Assembly (NCBI GenBank): GCA_021464525.1
Contig: JADRCO010000051.1
Coordinates: forward strand, 1-62,978
DNA: 62,978 nt
Direction: 5' to 3'
Source: Rhizophagus sp. LPA8_4_AMF
Taxonomy: Eukaryota > Glomeromycota > Glomeromycetes > Glomerales > Glomeraceae
Positions 22,318 to 34,401 of the stretch are shown one piece after another. Positions within the stretch are counted from its first letter, which is position 1. Each line of letters begins with the position of its first letter. The notes under the pieces were generated by a model. It worked only from the letters and a program-made list of their open reading frames with translations. It made no database searches and had not been told where the DNA came from. A program made the position numbers and the translations under genes.

Positions 22318-24618
22318 TTAGATTTTAAACATCACTCGAAACACTTCATATTCTTCAATAGAAAATACTTCCTCAGATTCTCTAATCGGTTTTTCATAGG
22401 ACTTTTTATTACTACGACAATAATTACGAAGTGTTTGAAGATCGAACTCCAATATATTAAGGTCTCCATCACCAAATATTGGACCACAATAATAGTATCT
22501 ATTATCTATAGCATGATTTTTATCTATTATGCGACTTAAAATATAATTTTCATTTCTATTAATGTTATTAAAGGAAAAAATAAAACTATCCTCAGTATTA
22601 CCATAAGTATTATCTGATTTCCATACAATCGGGTTATATCCTCCAAGAATTTCGTTACTACCTGCCACTTTAGAAACTGTTACAGTATGAGAGTATTTAT
22701 CACAAATTTCATGAAATTTTTCAGGATTAAATCCATCACGAGATCCACGAAATAACAATTTAAATTCGATAGAATTAGTCAACTCGTCAGTAATTTCCAA
22801 TTTCTTAATCCATTTTGAGATTGTTTCAGCATGTTGAAATGTAATAATATTAGAATCAATTTCTTTTGAATTAACCTCTTTATATATACGAGGTTCTGAT
22901 TTACTACTTGTCTTAGTATTATTATCTAAAAATTCTCTTAATAATTCTGTGTATAATTCCTTGGGTAAAACTTTTTTGTATGGAAATACTTTATCTAAAA
23001 ATTCTTTGGAAGTTAAATTATGAAACCTAATATAAGGTATACATTGTTGTAATGTATTCTTCAGAGTAATATAATCTTCTTTTAAATAGTTTGTAACGTC
23101 AGAGGGAAGTTCTGGATTTTGTGCTAGTCCCCATTTAAGTACATGTTCCCAAATTTGAATTTCGCTTATTTGAAGATTATTTTCTTGAATTACTGAAATC
23201 AAAAGTTTTTCTGGAATTAAAGTGAAATCTAGCGATTTGAATATCTTATCTGGCTTTTTGGATATTAATTCATTACAATATCTTTGAAAACCTATGAAAG
23301 AATCATTCTCAAAGCTCGTTCGATATATCAAATTAAAATGTTTTTCCATCCAGTTCATTTCATTTTCAACCAAATGTGATTGTATATAGGTGATTAATTC
23401 TTGAAGATTTAATTCATTGGCGGCAACTAATAATTTAATAATATTTGAAGTATCATATTCTTTCAATGAAAGTTTTCCACCATAAATATATCTAAAATAT
23501 CGATATGATACTTGTAAAATTAAAATATACCGATAAAAGATCAATTAGTTAATTAATTCTAACTTTACCTTAAAATTATTTCAAAAGTCTCAGGTAAAAT
23601 ATTTGGTAATTTAATATGAGCCAAAGTCCCACTATCTTTCTTTTTATTAGCTGACAAAATTTCTCGCATGTAAGGGGAACGATAATTTAAGATAACCATA
23701 TGAGCTCGAAAAATTCTTACATTAGGATCGTTACCAACTTCAATAGTAACATCATAATATTCATCATCAGCCAAAATTTCAAGTAAATTTTGTGATAGCT
23801 TTGATAAAAATTTATTATCTTCGATAATGTTCGTTGCCAATATTCTACCAGCATCAGTACCTGAATTATTATTCCACTTTAGCAAATTGAATCGCTGATT
23901 TTGACCATCATTTTTACTATGAAGAATGATGGAGGTCCAGCTATCTTTGCTTTCATCCTATATGAAGCACAAGTTTTAAGTAAAGAAATTAAAATCTTTA
24001 TTAAATTAATTCTCTCTAACATCTCAAATAATTATTTAGCATTACAAAATTTTTACCTTAATATCAAGAACAAAATTTCGATCAGATCTTAAACTAATAG
24101 TATTATCCTCATAGTTATATTCCCATTCCTGACTGACCGAAGGTTCAGAGCCACCTGTGCGTTGAATAATTTGTGTACCTTAATGGTGAAATTAAAATAT
24201 TTAATTACCGTGTGAAATCAAAAAAAAAAAAAATATGGTATTTTGTGAAATATAATTACCATTTTGAATGTTTCCTTTATTAAGAGAGAAAAATTGGAAA
24301 TTAGAGGGTTTTGATTTCTAATAATTATATCAAATTGTTTGCTTACTTTCAGTAACGTCGAGTACAAGGCCAGACCGTTTGTTGGTAATTAATCCGCCAT
24401 CAAAAAACCAGAGTTGGGTGCCAACCTAATAGAAAAAATAAATTAATAAAATAATCTTATTTATCGGTATTAGAATATTAAATGCGAAAACTTACGCTAT
24501 CATCGTTCTCGTATTTTTTATGATATTGAATGATATTAGCTCCACTATCCCAAGAACCACCTGCAACTTCAAGAACCATCCCAGAATGTTGTGATACGAT
24601 CCAATAATAATTAGACAT
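22318..24618 (-). CDS. Ricin-type lectin-BTB-BACK-TLDc fusion protein A (six exons, 633 aa)
   Basis: Exons on the minus strand are 24618-24496, 24425-24347, 24274-24260, 24178-24057, 23957-23569 and 23491-22318; all have GT-AG borders and the joined frame is open. Residues 1-141 form a beta-trefoil with three QxW-like repeats (GTQLWFF, SQEWEY, NQRFNL) and lectin motifs YWIVSQHSGMVLEV and RSGLVLDV. BTB follows (about 180-290, YYDVTIEVGNDPN, HMVILNYRSPYM), then BACK (about 295-400) and TLDc (about 470-633; FRGSRDG, GGYNPIVW, EEYEVFRVMF). The BTB intron sits where it does in the plus-strand genes. The third exon is only 15 nt. The lectin module may bind a glycan or other ligand while BTB recruits Cullin-3; that combination is inferred. 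Bases 23105-23466 are identical to the neighbouring paralogue. Confidence 0.92.
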
Positions 24619-24685
24619 ACTTTTTTTTTTTTAATTAAGTTCAATAAAAAAGTAAGAGGTAAGAAAGAGATATCGTATCCAAATA

Positions 24686-24735
24686 GTATATATATTGTTC
24701 GGAGATCGGAAAATCATTTTAGCAATTACACAAAC
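24686..24735 (-). promoter_or_regulatory. Conserved promoter block of the lectin-BTB-TLDc genes (copy A)
   Basis: On the plus strand the block reads TTCGGAGATCGGAAAATCATTTTAG with ATTACAC. The same block occurs at 31931-31972, 49370-49420 and 56311-56346, each upstream of a lectin gene or its relic. A TATATATA stretch lies on its gene-proximal side, about 70 bp before the ATG. Confidence 0.6.
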
Positions 24736-25619
24736 ACACATGATCACATTGATCTTTAAGATTTCGAATATACATTCATTCCTGCCTAAATAATATTTTT
24801 CTAAAAAATTTATTAGAAAACAAAGTCTCGACCAGATAATTTGAATTATTCAACCAAAATAGTTATTTTTTTGGGGAAAAAATAATTTATTTTTATAATA
24901 ACCGGATTTGATCGCAAACCTCTAATTTTAAAAACAAATATTTTATTGACTTCATTATTAGATGATAAATATATTTGTAATAAAAATTTTGTTGACTTTA
25001 TTTAAACGTCTATATAAACAAATTATATTATTAATTATGTGATATGCAATATCGTGGAATATTGAAATGAAAAATTTTACAATAGATTTTCCTAATCAAA
25101 CATTCAGCTTATATGTTTCTTGTGAACATGTTTTGCTTAGACTTGTTTGGTACACTTTTTGCAGTGTTTTTTATCCTCAACAACAATTATTTTGAAACGA
25201 TAATATCATAATCTATGGTTTATACTCACGGCATCTCATGAATTCCAAATTTCTCATTGGTTCCTTTTATCCGTCTAAGAATTTCCCTAGATCGTTACTA
25301 AATCAAATTTTAAATTTTATCAAAGAGCATGCATGGCACGATTTAATACTTTAGCTAGTCAAGTAAGATTTCTCGACTATTGGTTACTAAGAAAATTTAT
25401 ATCAAAATTAATGAATGATTATTAAATATTATCTTAGGAGTAGTGAAGATGATTCAGTTTCTACTAAAGAAAAAAGAGGTTAATTTCCGAGAATATAATT
25501 AATAGAACAAGATAAATTCAAAAATTGCATTTATTTTTTTTAAAAGAACACAGTATACTGGATGATCACAAGTGATTCAAAGCAAAATATTTTTAAATAA
25601 AGTATTATAATAGAAAATA
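24736..25619. other. Intergenic stretch between lectin gene A and a decayed copy
   Basis: Bases 25480-25619 match the 3' flank of lectin gene B (GAGAATATAATTAATA, AAAAGAACA.AGT), showing that flank and gene were duplicated together. Otherwise no feature was seen. Confidence 0.5.
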
Positions 25620-26190
25620 TTAGTGCTTAGATTGAAAAATCAATCGAAATACTTCATATTCTTCAATAGAAAATATATCCTCAGTTTCTTTAATCGATTT
25701 TTTATAAGAATTATTACTACTACGACAATAATTTATAAGTGTTTGATGCAAACTCAAATATAATAATACCAAGATTTCCATGCAATCGGTTATATACTCC
25801 AGGAATTTCGTTACCATTTTAGCAAATGTTACAGTTCGAAAGTAATAATCACAAATTTTATGAAATTTTTCAGGATTAAATCCATCACGAAATCCTTGAA
25901 ACGCAAATGATAATTTAAATTTGATATAATTAGTAAACTCGTCAGTAATTTCTAATCCCTTAATCTAATTTGAAATCGCTCAGCATGTTGAAGCGTAATA
26001 ATATTAGAATCAGTATCTTTTGAACTAACCTTTCTATACATACGAGGTAACGAGGTTCTGATTTATTATTTGTCTTAATATTATTACCTAAAAAAATACT
26101 CTCAATAATTCTGTGTATAATTCCTTAGCTGTTAGCTAAACCTTTTTTATATGAAATACTCTAACTAAAAATTCTTTGAAAGTAAAACAA
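25620..26190 (-). pseudogene. Decayed TLDc end of a lectin-BTB-TLDc paralogue
   Basis: From 25620 upward on the minus strand the C-terminus EDIFSIEEYEVFRLIFQSKH is nearly that of lectin gene B. Further 5' (to about 26190) pieces of the TLDc and BACK-TLDc linker remain with frameshifts, deletions (the DSFIFSF and RDGF parts are scrambled or missing) and stops. No BTB or lectin part was found upstream. Confidence 0.8.
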
Positions 26191-27239
26191 ATATTTGAAA
26201 ATTTTCTTAAAGATTTCAAAAAAATTCTATTATTTATTTACCACCATCAAAATCAAATTGAATTGATTCTAAAATTGATAAATTTTTTCATAATTAATCA
26301 ATTGATTATTAAAAACATTTTTAATTAATCTTCAAAAGGATTTGAATAAAGTAAACAAATTATTATTTCGCCTCAGGATCGAGTTATAAATAGACAGGTA
26401 AATAATGTTGAACGATCATTAATATAGAAACAATCGTAAGTTAAGTTTTGTAAAAAAATGGTAATGATTTCATATTGAAAATTCAGAGTCTGATTTGCAT
26501 GATTATACAATACTTACGTGAATCATCATTTTATTAATTTTTTTGCAAATTCTTAAGAGAATACTCACTTTTACACACTACCTTTAGTAATAAATATCCT
26601 TTTTTAAGTCATCATCACATTTATAAATCTAAAAGATTTACATAATTATTAACTTTGTTAATATTTCCAAATTTGACCTTAACGTATATTAGGTTATGTA
26701 ACTCCCTATAATTAATAAAAACTATTCTATGATGAAGTTTTTTGAACATTAGCATACATGAATGTATAATTAAAGAACATAATATTTGGGAAAAATTAAG
26801 TCTATCAAAAATTATTTTTATGCTTACACTCAAAGATTGATTTGGTACAACATCATACTGTATCATCTCGTATATATAATGCATATATGTCTCTAATTTT
26901 TTTATCAAATACATCATACATTAGATACGTTATGATACTTATTATTTTTCTAGATTAATATGTTTAAATCATCTATGCAATGTGAGTCATACTTATCTAA
27001 TAAATTTATGTTTATATTCTTCTGTAATAATGTGTTGGACTGACAAAAGTTTTCATGTTAATGTGTCAGTCCAAGTAATATCATTTTTTATATTTAAGAT
27101 ACCTAATTTCCCTTCAACTTGGTATATAATTTATTAAATTCTTTTTAAATAAATATTTATAATTTATTAAATTCTCTTAAATAAATATTTTTCTTTTATA
27201 TTTTGTTTCTTAAATAAATACTTTTTTGAGTTACTAATC
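26191..27239. other. Intergenic stretch with a hairpin and a tandem duplication
   Basis: TTGGACTGACA (27035-27045) is repeated in inverted form at 27064-27074. Bases 27123-27195 hold two copies of a unit of about 35 bp (TATAATTTATTAAATTCT, AAATAAATATTT). The rest shows no gene; a 98-codon minus-strand ORF at 26621-26917 has no family features. Confidence 0.5.
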
Positions 27240-29024
27240 ATGAATACAACAACTGAAACTGAAAACTATATTGGATATGAGGCACTTGTTACTTACTTAA
27301 TTGAATCAAAAAATTGTTGGTCTTATTGTGGATTTTTAAGCCTTAATCATAATACCATTATTGCTTCATTAACTTCACTACCTATTTCTTCATTAAAATT
27401 GGCCAAGTGGCAAAATATTGATATTATCTGGTATACTCACTTCTTGGATGAAGCTAAAAGATTATTGGAACCAAATACTTTTGACACAGTAAAAGATAAG
27501 GTGTGTTTGTTTTATTTTGCAAAGTGTGGGTAACTCCTAATACTTCCCATGGTCACTTAGTGAGAATTACTGTTTTGACAACCTTGGTAACCAGCCCAAG
27601 CTCTCAATTCAGGCACCCTAACTTTGTTGTTGATAAAGTCTGCTAGTTCTGGAGGAGGAATTGGCTATGTACCTTCTTTCATCACTAAATAAAGTTTAAT
27701 GCACTACTAACAATTTCTTCTTATAACAGATAATTGCAGAACATTTACGTTATACAAAAAGGCTGCAAGTATTCTGGCAAGGAGTCATTAAGGAATTTAA
27801 AAAAAAAAAATCTAACACCTGCTGATAATAATGTTGCATCTCCTCAAAAGACATTTGAAGCTTCTGCTGATCTTACTAAAACTCTACAAAAGCAAAAAAC
27901 AATTAAAGAATGTGAAAAGGAGAATTTAGTGCCTGCTATTATTAATGCTACTACATCACTTCCAAAAAAATCAGTCAAAGTTTCTGTCAAAAAACTTTCT
28001 GAAATTTCACAACCAAATACATCATCACTTCCAAACAAAACAGTTGAAATACCTGCTAAAAATCTTTCTGAAGATTCACAATCTAAAAATAATAATAAAC
28101 TTATTAATTTCTGTTATGATATTCTTCATGAACTTGAAAATGAATCTTATGCTAATTTATTTTATAAATATATTGAAAAAGATGTTAAAAATAAGGTTAT
28201 AAAATATCCAATGGACCTATTTACTATAAATTTAAAATTAGAGAATAATCAATACACATACTGATAGATCCTGGAAAAAACAAAGTCAAATTTTAAATCA
28301 AAATAAAAATAATTTAATGTATAGACAGGTTGTTAATGATGCACTACTTGTTGCTTCAGCATATGAAAATCTTGTTATAGGTAACATTATCCCTTTTATT
28401 GAAGTTTTAAAAACCTTTTTATTAACTAGGTCAAGAATGTCTTTATCCTTAGCAGATGAACCTATGCTTCAAGCAATTATTGAAAGTCTTTTGCCATTAA
28501 GATATTGTATTCCAGAACTTTCATTGGTAATGGATGGCAAAAAGCCAAAAGGATCAGGTCGTTTTGGTTATTCAGATATTTTTGTTTTGAAGGGTGCAGG
28601 AGATAATTATATCAGTCTAGAATTAAAATATATTTCATTAGTTGGTTTGATAAAAAATCAGAAAGTTAAATTTGGTGCAAATGAATTAGAAAATTTAGAC
28701 AAAATCCTTGAAAAGGAAAATGAAGAGATATTATTAAAAAGACCATATACATATTGGTCAAAAGAATATAAAAAAACAAATCAGACAACTATAGGTGATG
28801 TATTGAATAGTGGTGTAAGTCAATTGAAATCATATATGAATACAATTTCAAAGGGAAAAGTTATTGATTATTTTAGTTCAGGAGTTTTTGATGAGCGTGT
28901 TAAAATAATCCAATCAAATCCTAATAAATTAAAAGGATTTGTCATTTTAGTAATTGGTTTTCGTCGTATTTTATGGAAACCTGTTGAAGAAGTAATATCT
29001 AATTATACATATAATAAGGTTTAG
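27240..29024 (+). pseudogene. Broken gene: unknown N-module, half bromodomain and PD-(D/E)XK-like domain
   Basis: Exon 1 (27240-27500) starts MNTTTETENYIGYEALV and is spliced through a GTGTGT..ACAG intron to 27730 (IIAEHLRYTKRL). A run of 12 A at 27799-27810 then shifts the frame; one A fewer would restore it. Next come a Ser/Lys-rich linker and the first half of a bromodomain (CYDILHELENESYANLFYKY, KYPMDLFTINLKLENNQY). At about 28250 the frame changes again and the second half of the bromodomain is missing. The last part (to 29024) has GRFGYSDIFVLK and ISLELKY, which fit the D...(D/E)xK core of PD-(D/E)XK nucleases, and ends ILWKPVEEVISNYTYNKV. It may be a pseudogene, or an intact gene with an A-run error plus a true internal deletion. 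Confidence 0.6.
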
Positions 29025-29540
29025 TTTATTAAAAAGCATATAATTTATTTCTATACAATAATTAACTATAATCATTTTTTAAATGGTTTAGTTGGTATTA
29101 ATTTGCATTTATTTTTAACATACTTACTAATCAATAGATTTAACAACTTTTTATAATTGTGATAAAGAAATTGAAGAATTAGAATTTCAAAAATAGTATT
29201 TAGCAATTTCAAAATTTCCAGACCTTTTACACAATATTGACAGCACAATGCCAATAAGTATAGTAAGTATGATGCAAACTATACATGGTAAAGATAAAAT
29301 ACATGTTAAAGTTATACTTAATGGTAAAAATTTATTTTATAAAAGAAAATCATTTATAAATTTATGAATTTAGTGAGAAAAAGGAGTTTAACTTCCGAGA
29401 ATATAATTAATAAAACAAGATGATTTATCATAAATACAAAAATTACATTTTCTGCCAGCATTTTTTTAAAAGAACATAGTGCACTAGATGAAGATGAGTG
29501 ATTTTAAAGCAAAACAATTTAAAAGTATTATTATAGAAAA
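29025..29540. other. Intergenic, 3' flank of lectin gene B
   Basis: From about 29380 the sequence matches the flank 3' of the decayed copy at 25620 (CCGAGAATATAATTAATA.AACAAGAT) and resembles 46160-46420. No gene was seen. Confidence 0.5.
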
Positions 29541-31836
29541 CTATTGGTGTTTAGATTTAAAAATCAATCGAAATACTTCATATTCTTCTATGGAAAATAT
29601 ATCTTCGGTTTCTCTAATTGGTTTCTCATAAGAACTTTTACTACTACAACAATAATTACGAAGTGTTTGATGATCAAATCCCCATATAATAAGGTCTCCA
29701 TTACCAAATATTGGACCACAATAGCATCTATTATCTATAGCATGTTTTTTATCTATAACACGACTTAAAATATAATTTTCATTTCTATCAATATTATTAA
29801 ACGAAAAAATAAAACTATCAACAGTAGTACCATAAATATTATCAGATTTCCATGCAATCGGATTATATCCTCCAAGAATTTCGTTACTACCTGCCACTTT
29901 AGCAATCGTTACAGTATGAGATTGATTATCACAAATTTCATGAAATTTTACTGGATAAACTCCGTCGCGAGATCCACGAAATAATAATTTAAATTCGATA
30001 GAAGTAGTCAATTCGTCAGCAATTTCTAATCTCTTAATCCATTTTGAGATTGTTTCGATATGTTGAAATGTAATAATTTTAGAATCAATATCTTTCGAAT
30101 TAATTTGTTTAGATATGCGAGGTTCTGATTTACTACTTGTCTTAGTATTATTATCTAAAAATTCTCTTAATAATTCTGTGTATAATTCCTTGGATAGAAC
30201 TTTTTTATAAGGAAGTACTTTATCTAAAAATTCTTTAGAGGTTAAATTATGAAACCTAATAAAGGGAATACATTGTCGTAAAGTATCCTTCAAAATACTG
30301 AAATCTGCTTTTGAATAGGTTGAAATGTCAGAAGGAAGTTCTGGATTTTGTGCTAGTCCCCATTTAAGTACATGTTCCCAAATTTGAATTTCGCTTATTT
30401 GAAGATTATTTTCTTGAATTACTGAAATCAAAAGTTTTTCTGGAATTAAAGTGAAATCTAGCGATTTGAATATCTTATCTGGCTTTTTGGATATTAATTC
30501 ATTACAATATCTTTGAAAACCTATGAAAGAATCATTCTCAAAGCTCGTTCGATATATCAAATTAAAATGTTTTTCCATCCAGTTCATTTCATTTTCAACC
30601 AAATGTGATTGTATATAGGTGATTAATTCTTGAAGATTTAATTCATTGGCGGCAACTAATAATTTAATAATATTTGAAGTATCATATTCTTTCAAAGAAA
30701 GCTTTCCACCATAAATATATCTAAAAAACATTATAGGACTTGCTTGTGAGATTTAATCATGATATTAATATAAATAGTTATTCAACTAAATTGATTCTTA
30801 CCTTAAAATAATTTCAAAAATTTCAGGTAGAATATTTGGTAATTTAATATGAACTAAAGATCCATCATTTTTCTTTTTATTAGCTGATAAAATTTCTCGC
30901 AGATAAGTAGAACGATAATTTAATATTATCATATGAGCTCGAAATATTTTTACATCAGGATCATTACCGACTTCAATAGTAACATCATAATATTCATCAT
31001 CATCCAAAATTTCAAGTAAATTTTGAGATAATTTTGGTAAAAACTTATAACAGTCCATAATGTTTGTTATCAATTTATCAACATTTTCAGCACCTGAAGT
31101 ATAATTCCATTTTTGCAAAGTAAATTTTTGATTTGGGCCACAAAGGTCCTCATACAGGATTAATGGAGTTGCATCTTCTTGTCTTATACACTGTATGTAT
31201 AAGTACAAAAAAAAGAATTATAATGATATAAATAACGTTCTGGTTCGAACATCAAAAAAAAAATTTTATCATACCGCAACGTCAAGTACAAACTTTCGAT
31301 TAGATCTCAATCTGATACTATTATCCTCATAATTGTAGTCCCACTCCTGATTGTGAATAGGTTCAGGAAAACTTTTATGTTGAATAATCTGTGCATCTTG
31401 GTGATAAAATGTAAAATTAATAAATTGGGAAGTTAATATAACCAGAAAATAAATATGATTGGTTGCTTACTATTATTGATATTTCCTGGTTGAAAGAAAA
31501 TTGAAATTAATAAATTTTGTTTTCTAATAATTAAACCAAATAGTTTACTTACCGTTAAGAACATCGATAACGAGGCCAGATCTTTTGTTGATGATAAATC
31601 CGCCATCGAAAAACCAGAGTTGATTATCAACCTAACATAAAGAAAAAGAGAAGTAAAATTTAAAATTCAATAATAAAATTTTTAATTAGAGTATTAAACC
31701 AAAAATTTTTTACACTAGGGTCATCCTCAGATTTCTTAGTATATTGGATGATTTTAGCACAATTATGAACAGAGCCACCTTCAACTTCAAGAACCTTTCC
31801 AGAATGTTGAGCTATAATCCAATAATAGTTAGTCAT
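29541..31836 (-). CDS. Ricin-type lectin-BTB-BACK-TLDc fusion protein B (six exons, 635 aa)
   Basis: Exons are 31836-31714, 31631-31553, 31485-31471, 31396-31275, 31190-30802 and 30720-29541. The lengths of the first five (123, 79, 15, 122, 389) equal those of lectin gene A. The beta-trefoil shows DNQLWFF, NQEWDY and NQKFTL; BTB shows YYDVTIEVGNDPD; TLDc shows FRGSRDG, GGYNPIAW and EEYEVFRLIFKSKHQ. The frame is open throughout. The BACK part is base-identical to gene A over 362 bp although flanking exon parts differ clearly. The role is inferred as in gene A: ligand binding by the lectin and Cullin-3 adaptor activity by BTB-BACK. Confidence 0.92.
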
Positions 31837-31930
31837 TTTTAGGATAACTCGATAAAAAGTTAATTAGAAATGCGAAATTGGTTTGCAAAAGAGTAAAGGT
31901 GAATATCGTAAAATTTTGGTTATAAATACA

Positions 31931-31972
31931 TATTCGGCAAACGGAAAATCACTTTAACCAATTACCACAATC
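31931..31972 (-). promoter_or_regulatory. Conserved promoter block of the lectin-BTB-TLDc genes (copy B)
   Basis: TATTCGGCAAACGGAAAATC with ACTTTAACCAATTAC lies about 95-135 bp before the ATG. A TTATAA-type box follows on its gene-proximal side (about 31918-31926). Confidence 0.6.
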
Positions 31973-32473
31973 ACGAGTTTATTACTTTTTATACGCCGAT
32001 CACTTTAAACTACGGGAATAATGCATTAAACACCTACTTTTTCTGCACATAATTCCGCCCAGAACACCCATAATTCTTGCCAGGGATGCTTATATTCGGT
32101 ACTCTTATTTTTTTTTTATTTTAAAGCTAGTAACGCGTTTGTTTATTATCTTTGTCCATAAGGACGATAATTATCAAACACTTAGAAGAAAATTACAAAA
32201 AGTAATAGTTCCCTATAACTAACCGATCTAATAAAACAAAAATAAAAACGATACTAACTCGATATTTATAAGATAAATAAAATTAAAAACAAAAATTCAG
32301 CATCCTTCATAAAAATTGCTCAAATTCCCATATTCCATAAGTCCTAAAAAATAAAAATTATTATGTAATATAAAATTAAAATTCTAAATTATTCCAAGAA
32401 CTCGAACCAAAATAATAACGCTACAGATCCACATGTAAACCGAAATTAAATATCTAACTCCAATCCGTTATTC
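31973..32473. other. AT-rich intergenic stretch
   Basis: No feature seen between lectin gene B and the decayed gene that ends at 32474. Confidence 0.45.
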
Positions 32474-33293
32474 TTAAACCGCTCTCCATTTCTTTTTATG
32501 ATCTTCAGTTTCTCCTACCGGACTATCTTTTTGCCGTTTATCATTTTCATTTATTTCTGGCTCTTCCTTATTGATAGTCTTTAATCTTTTCTCAAATCAA
32601 CGTAAATTCCAAAATCATTTTACTTTTTTCCGCAAGATTAAGAAGTTCTTTCACAATTTTTAAAAATTTCATTTCATCAGCTTTATTCTTCTTAATTCTC
32701 CCGAAACAATGTGAAATAAAAGCGACTGGAAAATCTCTATCATATCACCTTTTTCCACTTCTTCGTCGATATCTTTAATCACGTCACCAACAACATTAGC
32801 CACGGGCCCACGGCTACTGTCATCGTTTTATTCCACTCATCAACATGATTCGTCTTCTCAAATATACCGCCAATTTCTCTCAATTTTGTGACCCATGCTT
32901 CAGTATTGGAAGAATTAGTATCGTTCCAACGATATTACATAATTTTTGATCGATGTTCTTTTATGGCTTCAACCGCTTCATCCGTATTCACATTACCTCA
33001 TTTAATTCTCTTGACGAACCCGTCTTGACATTTTTTCTTTCCACATTTAATTCTTCTCCAGCTCTTAATTGCTTCCCCAAATCCACTATTTCAGCCTCGC
33101 TTAATCCAGTTTCCGATGATTCTTCTTTATTTTCATCTTTGGGTATCACCTGAGTCCTATTATTACCTACGGATGGCAATTCCGCATAAATCCTATCCGG
33201 GGGTGTAAAAGTAGTCTTCGGAAGAATATGATTATTTATTGCGACATTTGACATATGTTGGTTGTTATAGAATCGATTATTAAATACAATCAC
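32474..33293 (-). pseudogene. Decayed gene for an unknown charged helical protein
   Basis: An open segment from 33293 (MIVFNNRFYNNQHMSN) runs to 32988. Coding-like pieces continue in other frames: EAWVTKLREIGGIFEKTNHV, NVVGDVIKDIDEEVEKGDM, MKFLKIVKELLNLAEKS and a C-terminus NDKRQKDSPVGETEDHKKKW followed by RAV and a stop at 32474. At least three frameshifts and several stops separate them. The protein was rich in Glu and Lys and probably helical. No family is recognised. Confidence 0.5.
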
Positions 33294-34401
33294 ATCTTAT
33301 TTTCATTCCTAAGAGCATCATAGTATCGAATCCACATGAAAAACAAATCCTCAATTTAGTGTTTTTAAATTTTAACCAAATGTTATTTTCGTTCCCCTTG
33401 TAAAGAAAAATATATTATTTTTTACGAAGTGTTACTAGAACGTTCTATTTTCTATCAAATTCTTAAAGATAGAGATTTATTAATATTTTTATTCTAGAAT
33501 AATATTAAGCTTCTATACACCTGTAAAAAGCAATTAACTATCTAATTAAATACATAATTACATAATGTACTTAATAATATTTTTTTTTATATATATTATA
33601 TAATTTTCACTTTATTTTCTCAGTATAATAATTATTTATTCAATAATGCAAGGGATAGTTTATCTTTAAACTGCAGCAATAGCATATTTCTTTAATAGGA
33701 ATTTACCATTTTAACGCGGTGTTATCTAACCTTATGCAGGACCTAATCATCTCACTTGAAATAAACAATGGTCACTTGATTATCGGCTCTAACGTTAAAT
33801 GTACTTGATCAACAATAATCGGCGTTCTATCTCCGAAAAATCAACAAAATAAAATATTATTGTACAAAAAAAAAAAAAAAAATAAATTATATAATAAAAG
33901 AAAAATATTTTTATCATTTTATATTCGGTTCGGAAAAACATTTTGCGGTTTATTATTGCATAAACGTTAATATTATTAAAGGCACAATCCAAAAATATAT
34001 ACCTACTACTATAAATAGACGATAGATAGTAAATAAATAGCAATAGAAGAAAATTAGAGAAATGTAACTTTTTGAAAGAGTTTCATGTTTGTGAAAGGTA
34101 ATACCGAATTGTTATTGTGTGAATAAGTCGATGTCAGATAATTTGCATCGTTATGCATGTAAATATTACCGGGAAAGTCAATTTTGAATAAAAACCTTAT
34201 TCTAAGTCTAGATTACTTAACTTAAATCAATATGCAATTAAGCATACATTTTCATTAGGGTTTAGTTATTTTCGATAAAATATAATGCATTTCATTGTCG
34301 TTGCTTATTTTAGAAGAATAAAGACTCATAATAAGAAGGTTCTATTTTTTTTGCCTTTGCACAGTATATGTAGTGTAACATTCTATTTTGGAATTGAAAT
34401 T
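33294..34401. other. AT-rich intergenic stretch
   Basis: No supported gene or clear repeat; an 82-codon minus-strand ORF at 33795-34043 is low-complexity Phe/Ile sequence. Confidence 0.45.

Noticed and set aside
26621-26917. 98-codon minus-strand ORF
   Set aside because: No family features and ordinary intergenic composition.
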